Positions 1 to 5,523 of a stretch of DNA of 6,308 nt are shown piece by piece (position 1 is the stretch's first letter; each line of letters begins with the position of its first letter). This DNA comes from Acidobacteriota bacterium (lineage in GTDB: Bacteria > Acidobacteriota > Terriglobia > Acidiferrales > UBA7541): the NCBI GenBank assembly GCA_003153585.1, contig PLZZ01000141.1, forward strand, positions 1,258 to 7,565. The letters are read 5' to 3'. Below the pieces are notes generated by a model. The model searched no databases. It was not told where the DNA came from and worked only from the letters and a program-made list of their open reading frames with translations. Made by a program: the position numbers and the translations under genes.

Positions 1-2790
1 CGCGCCGCGCTTATGCCGCTCACGGAATTCCCGCGCCATCGCGAAGTCCTCGACCGATTGCGTGTGCCTTCCGCCTCCAACCGTGAAGACGATTCTCCGC
101 CGGAAGGTTTTTATCCCGGTTGGGAGTTTCGAGAGGTTTTGTACGAAGAGCGCAAATCAACAATTCTCGATCTCGGTCCCGACCCGCTTGTGATTGAAGA
201 CGAGCCGTCGCTTCTCGCGGACTGCCTGGAGAAATATCGCAAGCAGCTCCAGGAATCGTTTGACGAAAGCGACGACCCGCTCGCGGAGCCGCCCAGCGCT
301 TATCTTTTCAGCGACGAGGACTGGTCGCACGCGATACAGCGCCTGCCCCGTCTTGCCATCGAACACCTGGGTCTCGCACGGGAAGGGAGCGCGTCAGACC
401 GCACGCTTCACACCCAGCCCACCACTCGGTATCACGGTGACGTGGCCTCTTTTGTAGCCGAAGTTCGCGGCCGCATCACCGCAGGCGAACACGTTCTTGT
501 CTCGGCCGCGAGCACGGGTGAACTCGAACGCTTTGCCGACATCTGCCACGAGTTCGAGTTGCCCTATCGCATGGGCGAACTCGAAGAAAACACCACGGTG
601 ACGCGCCTTGCCGAAGAAGGTTCCGGAGCCGCGGGTCCGTCCATGGTGCTGATCAAAGCTCCCCTCGAAGACGGCGTAGTGTTCGTTGACGCGAAACTAG
701 CTCTGTATGGCAACGCAGACCTCTTCGAGACCCTGGCCCCCGCTTCGCAGCAGCGTTCGCGCTCGCGGCCGAAGACTGCGAGTTTCTTCAGCGATTTCTC
801 GGATCTGAAGCCGGGCGATTACGTGGTGCACATCGATCACGGTATCGGCCAATTTGAAGGATTGCGTCAGGTCGCGGTCGAAGGCGCCACGGGCGAATTC
901 ATGCTGTTGCGCTACGCCGCAGATGCAAAGCTTTACGTTCCCCTTGCCCGGCTCGATCTGGTTCAGAAATATCAGTCGCTAGGCGGTGTTGAGCCTGTGC
1001 TCGACCGCCTGGGCACTACCATTTGGGAAGCGCGCAAAACGCGCGTGCGCAAATCCGTCACCGACATGGCGGATCAGCTTCTTAAACTTTATGCCGAACG
1101 AAAAACCGCGCCGGGCCACGCGTTTCCAGCCGACACGAATTGGACGCGGGAATTTGAAGACGCGTTCGAATTCGACGAAACGCCGGACCAACTCCGTGCC
1201 ATTGAAGACGTAAAACGCGATATGGAATCGCCGCTGCCGATGGATCGCTTGCTCTGCGGTGACGTGGGCTACGGCAAAACCGAAATCGCCATGCGCGCCG
1301 CATTCAAAGCCATCGCGGATTCAAAACAGGTTGCCGTGCTCGCACCGACCACCGTTCTCGCTTTCCAGCATTTTCAAACATTCAAACGCCGTTTCTCGGC
1401 TTTTCCTGTCCGCGTCGAAATGCTCAGCCGCTTCCGCACGGAGAAAGAGCAAAAGAAGGTTCTCGAAGACATGGAAGCCGGGAAAGTCGACATCCTGATT
1501 GGGACGCACCGCCTGCTTTCCAAGGACGTGAAATTCCAGGACCTCGGCCTGCTGGTCGTGGACGAAGAGCAGCGCTTCGGAGTGGCGCACAAAGAGCGGC
1601 TGAAGGAGATGCGCAAGAATGTGGACGTGCTGACCATGTCGGCCACGCCCATTCCGCGCACGCTGCACATGTCTCTGGTTGGTCTGCGCGATATGAGCGT
1701 GATCGAAACGCCTCCCAAAGATCGGCTCGCGATCCAAACTACGGTCGCACCGTTTAGCGAGACTCTGATTCAACACGTGGTGGAAGAAGAGCTCGCGCGG
1801 GACGGCCAGGTATTTTTCGTCCACAATCGCGTGGAGTCCATTGCCACGCTGGCGGCGCTGGTGAAGCGGCTGGTTCCGAAGGCGCGCGTGGTGGTTGGGC
1901 ACGGTCAGATGCGTGAGACAGAACTGGAAAAGGTGATGCTCAAATTTGTGCGCGACGAAGCAGACGTGCTCGTGTCCACCACCATCATCGAGAATGGCCT
2001 GGACATTCCGCGCGCCAACACAATCGTGATCGACCGCGCCGACTGCTTTGGCCTCTCCGAGCTGTATCAACTTCGTGGGCGTGTAGGCCGTTCGAATCAG
2101 CGAGCGTACGCGTATCTTCTCGTCCCCACGGAAAAATCGCTCACCTCCATCGCCCGGCAGCGGCTGGCCGCGCTGAAAGAATTCAGCGACCTGGGCGCGG
2201 GCTTCCGCATTGCAGCTCTGGATCTCGAATTGCGAGGCGCCGGCAATTTGCTGGGTCGCGAGCAGCACGGGCACATCGAGGCCGTCGGCTTCGATATGTA
2301 TTGCCAGATGATGGAACGCGCCGTTGCGGAGCGAAAGGGTGAAGCGGTTGCGCTCGAACGCCGCGCCACACTCAACCTCGGACAGGAAATCCGCATCCCA
2401 CCTGAGTACATCGAGAGTGAGAATCTGCGCCTGCGGATATACAAGCGCATCGCGAGCGTCACGTCCGACGACGAACGCGAAGAAGTTCGGCGAGAACTGG
2501 ACGACCGCTTCGGCCCTCCTCCGCCGTCGGTCGAAAATCTTCTCGATTACGCCGTGCTGAAAGCGCTCGCTGAAAAATTGTTGGTCGCATCCGTCGATCA
2601 CCGCGGCGATCAAGTTGCCATCAAATTTTATGAAGACACGCCTTTGGGCCCGGAGAAACTGGTGAAACTGATACGCAAGCGCAAGGGAATGCGGCTCGAT
2701 CCCTCGGGCGTCTTATGGTTTGAGTGGAAGGGCGAAAAGGGTGGCCCGACGGGAGCCACCAGAAACGTATTGCTACAACTACAAGCGTAG
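1..2790 (+). CDS. mfd: Transcription-repair coupling factor Mfd, 5'-truncated by the window edge
   Basis: Mfd is an ATP-driven dsDNA translocase. It pushes stalled RNA polymerase off DNA and hands the lesion to UvrA/UvrB. The frame is open from base 1, so the Met at base 13 is almost certainly internal. By comparison with the usual ~1150-residue length, roughly 200 N-terminal residues lie outside the window. Numbering from that Met: residues 1-250 are the rest of the UvrB-like N-terminal modules. Residues ~258-340 are the CarD-like RNA polymerase interaction domain (LKPGDYVVHIDHGIG from 265). The RecG-like motor follows, with Walker A GDVGYGKT at 416-423, DEEQ at 517-520, SATPIPRT from 543, and motif VI QLRGRVGR at 686-693. 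Residues ~792-890 are the C-terminal TRCF domain (EIRIPPEYIES onward). The motor motifs are intact with no frameshift, so the enzyme looks functional. The stop is TAG at 2788-2790. The next gene starts 28 bases later on the same strand. Confidence 0.97.
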   Translation, partial: RAALMPLTEFPRHREVLDRLRVPSASNREDDSPPEGFYPGWEFREVLYEERKSTILDLGPDPLVIEDEPSLLADCLEKYRKQLQESFDESDDPLAEPPSAYLFSDEDWSHAIQRLPRLAIEHLGLAREGSASDRTLHTQPTTRYHGDVASFVAEVRGRITAGEHVLVSAASTGELERFADICHEFELPYRMGELEENTTVTRLAEEGSGAAGPSMVLIKAPLEDGVVFVDAKLALYGNADLFETLAPASQQRSRSRPKTASFFSDFSDLKPGDYVVHIDHGIGQFEGLRQVAVEGATGEFMLLRYAADAKLYVPLARLDLVQKYQSLGGVEPVLDRLGTTIWEARKTRVRKSVTDMADQLLKLYAERKTAPGHAFPADTNWTREFEDAFEFDETPDQLRAIEDVKRDMESPLPMDRLLCGDVGYGKTEIAMRAAFKAIADSKQVAVLAPTTVLAFQHFQTFKRRFSAFPVRVEMLSRFRTEKEQKKVLEDMEAGKVDILIGTHRLLSKDVKFQDLGLLVVDEEQRFGVAHKERLKEMRKNVDVLTMSATPIPRTLHMSLVGLRDMSVIETPPKDRLAIQTTVAPFSETLIQHVVEEELARDGQVFFVHNRVESIATLAALVKRLVPKARVVVGHGQMRETELEKVMLKFVRDEADVLVSTTIIENGLDIPRANTIVIDRADCFGLSELYQLRGRVGRSNQRAYAYLLVPTEKSLTSIARQRLAALKEFSDLGAGFRIAALDLELRGAGNLLGREQHGHIEAVGFDMYCQMMERAVAERKGEAVALERRATLNLGQEIRIPPEYIESENLRLRIYKRIASVTSDDEREEVRRELDDRFGPPPPSVENLLDYAVLKALAEKLLVASVDHRGDQVAIKFYEDTPLGPEKLVKLIRKRKGMRLDPSGVLWFEWKGEKGGPTGATRNVLLQLQA

Positions 2791-2799
2791 AGCTAAAAT
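2770..2799 (+). promoter_or_regulatory. Weak candidate sigma70-type promoter before the SurA-like gene
   Basis: TTGCTA at 2770-2775 (4 of 6 to TTGACA) and TAAAAT at 2794-2799 (5 of 6 to TATAAT) are 18 bases apart. They span the mfd stop codon and the first bases of the gap. Transcription would begin near 2806, leaving only about 12-13 leader bases and placing the ribosome binding site at the extreme 5' end. That is marginal, and in a bacterium of unknown sigma-factor preference such a match can arise by chance. If real, it would allow expression of the downstream genes independently of mfd. Confidence 0.22.
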
Positions 2800-2807
2800 T
2801 CAACTGC

Positions 2808-2812
2808 GAGAG
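2808..2812 (+). promoter_or_regulatory. Ribosome binding site deciding the start of the SurA-like gene
   Basis: GAGAG lies six bases before the ATG at 2819. It supports that ATG over the earlier in-frame ATG at 2720, which would sit inside mfd and would put 33 non-signal residues in front of a clear signal peptide. Confidence 0.6.
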
Positions 2813-2818
2813 AACCCT

Positions 2819-3949
2819 ATGAAAAATTGTAACGCTTCTTTGTCTTACTTTTTGACTGTTGCTGTCGGCTTGGCCGGGATCGCGCTAGCCATGCCCTTGG
2901 ATGTGCGCGCCCAAGCGAAGGGAACTGTCATCGAAGAAATCGTCGCGCGTGTGAACAACGACGCGATCACGCTTTCGGACGTGCAGAAGGCGGATCAATC
3001 GCTGCATGATGAAATCGGTCACGACTGCCAGGGATGTGCTCCGGAGAAGATGGAAGAGTTGTACAAAGAGAAGCAGAAGGATTTGCTGCGCGATTTGATC
3101 GACCAAGCTCTTCTCGTCGAGCGCGCGAAAGACATGGGCATCAGCGTGGATACCGATTTGGTCAAACGGCTCGATGAGATTCGCAGGCAGAACAACCTCG
3201 GCAGCCTGGAAGAGATGGAGAAAAAGGTAGAGCAGGAAGGCTTGAGCTGGGAAGATCTTAAGACTCAGATTCGCAACAATCTCCTAACTCAGGAAGTGAT
3301 TCGCCGAGAGGTTGGATCGCACATCAATATTCCCAGCGAGGACGTGAAAAAATATTACCAGGAGCACCAGAAGGATTTCGTCCGTCCCGAGCAGGTCGTG
3401 CTCTACGAGATCTTCCTGAGTACGGAAGGAAAAAGCCCGGAGGAAATGTCCTCCGTCGAGAAGAAAGCGGACGACCTTCGCAATCGCGTGGTAAAAGGTG
3501 AGGACTTCAGCGAAATCGCAAAACATTTTTCCGAGGGCAGCACGGGCAAGGATGGCGGACTCCTGGGAACTTTTGAGCGCGGCCAACTCGATAAACAGCT
3601 CGAAGACGCTGTTTTCAAAATGGATAAAGGGCAGATGACCCCTGTGATCCAGACGAAAACAGGCTTTGAAGTTCTCAAAGTAGAGGCCCATTATGAGGCC
3701 GGCTTGCAGCCGCAGGATAAAGTGGAAAACGAAATTATGAACCGCATTTACGGGCAAAAAATGCAGCCCACGATGCGGGAATACCTCGGGCAATTGCGGG
3801 AACAGAGCTACGTAATGGTGAAACCGGGTTACACCGATAGCGCAGCGGTAGCCGGCGCAAGCGTGATCCAGGAAGTGGCGCCCACGCCCGACGCGGCAGA
3901 CGCAAAAAAGAAGAAGAAAATGGTGAAACCGAAAGTTAACGGCCAGTGA
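2819..3949 (+). CDS. Exported SurA-like PpiC/parvulin-domain foldase or chaperone
   Basis: This 376-residue protein resembles periplasmic peptidyl-prolyl isomerases/chaperones that assist folding of secreted and outer-membrane proteins. The start at 2819 is chosen because it gives a GAGAG ribosome binding site and an immediate signal peptide: hydrophobic core ~9-25 and AQA at 31-33, with likely cleavage after Ala33. Residues ~36-180 form a charged, helical SurA_N-like region (VIEEIVARVNNDAITLSDV; LLRDLIDQALLVERAKDMG). Residues ~190-290 are one PpiC rotamase domain, recognisable from DGGLLGTFERGQLD (245-258), the PV at 275-276 and TGFEVLKVEA (281-290). A helical segment follows, then a Lys-rich tail (KKKKKMVKPK). 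Only one rotamase domain is present, against two in E. coli SurA. Both positions that usually hold the active-site His (in HIL and GFH motifs) read Glu (YEIFL at 196-200, GFEVL at 282-286). I therefore infer chaperone function rather than strong isomerase activity. C70-x-x-C73 is an unusual pair. The stop overlaps the next gene by four bases. PrsA- or PpiD-like naming is also possible. Confidence 0.88.
   Translation: MKNCNASLSYFLTVAVGLAGIALAMPLDVRAQAKGTVIEEIVARVNNDAITLSDVQKADQSLHDEIGHDCQGCAPEKMEELYKEKQKDLLRDLIDQALLVERAKDMGISVDTDLVKRLDEIRRQNNLGSLEEMEKKVEQEGLSWEDLKTQIRNNLLTQEVIRREVGSHINIPSEDVKKYYQEHQKDFVRPEQVVLYEIFLSTEGKSPEEMSSVEKKADDLRNRVVKGEDFSEIAKHFSEGSTGKDGGLLGTFERGQLDKQLEDAVFKMDKGQMTPVIQTKTGFEVLKVEAHYEAGLQPQDKVENEIMNRIYGQKMQPTMREYLGQLREQSYVMVKPGYTDSAAVAGASVIQEVAPTPDAADAKKKKKMVKPKVNGQ
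3904..3910 (+). other. In-phase A_AAA_AAG slippery heptamer near the end of the SurA-like gene
   Basis: The seven bases are phased exactly as the classic -1 slippery heptamer (gcA AAA AAG), the same core as in E. coli dnaX. A -1 shift would decode GAA GAA GAA AAT GGT GAA ACC GAA AGT and stop at TAA 3937-3939. The Lys-rich tail would become EEENGETES, in a 373-residue product instead of 376. I see no convincing upstream Shine-Dalgarno stimulator and only weak 3-bp stems downstream, so efficient frameshifting is not demonstrated. Confidence 0.25.
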
Positions 3950-5037
3950 AGACACACTACATTTGTGATCTGCAGGACGGGCAAGGGGTCGCGTCGCTCT
4001 TCCTCGTGCGCGAAAAGGAAATTCGCACTTCGTCTCGCTCGGGAAAATCCTGGCTTGAGCTCGATCTGGTGGACCGCACCGGCAGAATTTCCGCGAAAAT
4101 GTGGGACAACTTTGCCGTGATAGCCGTCACTTTCGAACGCGACGATGTAGTGCAGGTGCGCGGCCGCGTGAAACTTTTCAACGGCCAGAAGGAATTGACC
4201 CTGGAACAGATCATTCCGGCGGTTGAGCGCGATTACGACCTCTCCGATTTTCTGGCGCATACGAAACATAATGTCGAGACGCTTTACGCCGGCTTGCGCT
4301 CCGCCGTGGCCGGAATGAAAAATCCCTGGCTCAAACGGCTGCTGGTGAATGTTGTTGACGACCCGGCCATCGCGCCCAAGCTGAAGAGCGCTCCCGCGGC
4401 CATGACCATGCACCACGCTTTCATCGGCGGCTTGCTCGAGCATGTCGTGAGCCTGATCGGTCTGGGACGCACGATCGCGGAGCATTATCCCGAACTGGAC
4501 GCCGATCTGCTGCTTACCGGCATCGTCCTGCACGACATCGGAAAAATTGATGAACTATGCTATGGCCGCGGCATTGATTACACCACGCAAGGGCGCCTGC
4601 TCGGCCACATCAGCATCGGTGCCGCGATGGTGCGCGAAAAGATTCGCGCGATTCCGGATTTTCCCGCTCCGCTCGCCATGCTGGTTGAGCACATGATTCT
4701 GAGCCATCACGGCTCCTACGAATTTGGCTCGCCTTCGCTTCCGCAGACTCGCGAAGCGGTGGCGCTGCATTTTCTTGACGACATGGATTCGAAAATGGGC
4801 GCTATCCGCGCCACGCTGGAGTCTCCGGAAGGGAACGACGATTGGACCGCCCGCAATCCTTCGCTGCGGCGTTCGCTTCTGCGCGCGGACCGGTTTTATC
4901 CCAGCGGCGAAAAGTCTGGTGCGGCATCCCAGGCTTCCGCGACAGGCGGGCACCACGGTGCAACTTCCCCTCAGACAAGCTTTGGCGGCTTCGTGTCGCC
5001 TGCAGCGTCAGACAAGAAAGATAAAGAGCGCGCCTAA
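3946..5037 (+). CDS. YhaM-type 3'-5' exonuclease: OB-fold plus HD domain
   Basis: The 363-residue protein matches the architecture of YhaM/CBF1-type enzymes: metal-dependent 3'-to-5' exoribonucleases, also active on ssDNA, acting in the cytoplasm in RNA turnover. Residues ~12-92 form an OB-fold nucleic-acid-binding domain (SWLELDLVDRTGRISAKMWD, 35-54). Residues ~155-285 are an HD phosphohydrolase domain with His156/157, His166, the HD pair in LHDIGKIDEL (His196-Asp197), GH at 220-221, His249, HH at 254-255 and Asp279; these would ligate the metals. From ~318 to the end lies a low-complexity Gly/Ser/Ala-rich tail, making the protein about 50 residues longer than the 314-residue B. subtilis YhaM. 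The GTG start overlaps the previous stop (GTGA). The next in-frame Met is residue 52, inside the OB-fold, so GTG is required. No strong ribosome binding site precedes it, which suggests translation coupled to the upstream gene. The family call is firm; RNA as physiological substrate is inferred from the family. Confidence 0.88.
   Translation: MKTHYICDLQDGQGVASLFLVREKEIRTSSRSGKSWLELDLVDRTGRISAKMWDNFAVIAVTFERDDVVQVRGRVKLFNGQKELTLEQIIPAVERDYDLSDFLAHTKHNVETLYAGLRSAVAGMKNPWLKRLLVNVVDDPAIAPKLKSAPAAMTMHHAFIGGLLEHVVSLIGLGRTIAEHYPELDADLLLTGIVLHDIGKIDELCYGRGIDYTTQGRLLGHISIGAAMVREKIRAIPDFPAPLAMLVEHMILSHHGSYEFGSPSLPQTREAVALHFLDDMDSKMGAIRATLESPEGNDDWTARNPSLRRSLLRADRFYPSGEKSGAASQASATGGHHGATSPQTSFGGFVSPAASDKKDKERA
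3956..3969. promoter_or_regulatory. Speculative BlaI/MecI-like operator at the start of the YhaM-like gene
   Basis: The 14 bases ACTACATTTGTGAT match 11 of 14 positions of the MecI/BlaI-type palindrome ATTACATATGTAAT (recalled consensus), and keep its TACA-NN-TGT core. They lie in codons 4-8 of the YhaM-like gene, upstream of the BlaI-like gene in the same transcript. Bound repressor there could act as a roadblock on yhaM-blaI-dus. The match is imperfect, lies inside coding sequence and may be chance; the operator of this BlaI homologue is unknown. Confidence 0.15.
5023..5028 (+). promoter_or_regulatory. Probable weak ribosome binding site for the BlaI-like gene
   Basis: AAAGAG ends nine bases before the ATG at 5038, inside the last codons of the YhaM-like gene. 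Because that gene's TAA directly abuts the ATG (TAAATG), a terminating ribosome could also restart there. Confidence 0.35.
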
Positions 5038-5514
5038 ATGAGCGACACAAAAACGCCGTCTTCGCGACACGCGGTTCTGGATCTCGCCCCTCTAGAGCTG
5101 GACTGCATGAACATGCTTTGGCCCATGGGTGAAGGAACAGTCCGCGAAATCCGCGACGCTCTGGCTCCGCGCCGGCCGCGGGCTTACACCACGATCATGA
5201 CCATCATGGACCGCCTGGCGCGCAAAGGCGTGGTCGAGCGCCGCAAAACGGGCCGCGCATATGTTTACCGGCCAAACTTGACTGCCGACAACGCCCGAGC
5301 GCAGGCTCTGGCGCAAGTGATCGAAAGTTTCTTTGGCGGCTCAAGAGAGTCGCTAATGGCCCATCTAGACGGCGCGCAACCGAAGCCGCGAGCGCTCGCT
5401 GCGGCGGTTGCCAATGCTGCCGTAAGTTCGCTGGTGCCGGCGAAGGTTTCTGCTTCACCCGCGGGAGCCGGTTCCGCTGCAACTCTTCCCGCCGAAGGCA
5501 CTTCCGTAAAATAG
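5038..5514 (+). CDS. BlaI/MecI/CopY-family winged-helix repressor
   Basis: This is a 158-residue DNA-binding protein of the penicillinase-repressor family; members dimerise and block promoters of beta-lactamase, metal-transport or stress genes. The winged helix spans ~13-80: LDLAPLELDCMNMLWP opens it, TVREIRDAL is the second helix, AYTTIMTIMDRLARKGVVER (49-68) is the recognition-helix region, and RAYVYRPN is the wing. Residues ~83-110 (ARAQALAQVIESFFGGSRESLMAHL) are the dimerisation helices. Residues 111-158 are an Ala/Pro-rich tail, so the protein is about 30 residues longer than typical BlaI/MecI and lacks their usual acidic last helices. Where MecI has the Asn-Phe bond cut on beta-lactam induction, this protein appears to have His109-Leu110. 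No M56/BlaR1 sensor protease or beta-lactamase is in the window. The ATG directly follows the upstream TAA. Target genes cannot be read from the sequence; autoregulation of this operon is possible but unproven. Confidence 0.9.
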   Translation: MSDTKTPSSRHAVLDLAPLELDCMNMLWPMGEGTVREIRDALAPRRPRAYTTIMTIMDRLARKGVVERRKTGRAYVYRPNLTADNARAQALAQVIESFFGGSRESLMAHLDGAQPKPRALAAAVANAAVSSLVPAKVSASPAGAGSAATLPAEGTSVK

Positions 5515-5523
5515 GCTTCCGAC

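Noticed and set aside
13..15. ATG at base 13 as the true start of Mfd.
   Set aside because: The frame is open back to base 1, and the sequence after it aligns with the interior of the UvrB-like N-terminal region, so the real start lies upstream of the window.
1321..2613. A 430-codon open frame on the minus strand, antisense to mfd.
   Set aside because: It overlaps the most conserved part of mfd (motor domain and motif VI). Its translation shows no recognisable domain and is rich in His/Arg/Phe, as expected from the reverse strand of a codon-biased gene. It is a shadow.
2720..2722. Earlier ATG for the SurA-like gene, inside mfd.
   Set aside because: It would add 33 charged residues before a clear signal peptide and overlap mfd by 71 bases; ATG 2819 has a good ribosome binding site.
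2791..2818. Possible terminator after mfd.
   Set aside because: The 28-base gap has no stem-loop with a T run.
3904..3948. A -1 frameshift joining the SurA-like protein to the YhaM-like protein as a fusion.
   Set aside because: The YhaM-like gene is in the -1 frame, but TAA at 3937-3939 closes that frame before the GTG at 3946, so no fusion can form.
3284..4533. Two long minus-strand frames (3284-3955 and 3829-4533) over the SurA-like and YhaM-like genes.
   Set aside because: They overlap each other and two well-supported plus-strand genes, and show no family motifs.
5385..5405. GC-rich inverted repeat (GCCGC...GCGGC around GAGCGCTC) resembling a terminator stem.
   Set aside because: It lies inside the BlaI-like coding region in an Ala-rich stretch, has a 3-base bulge and no loop without opening the core palindrome, and is not followed by a T tract.
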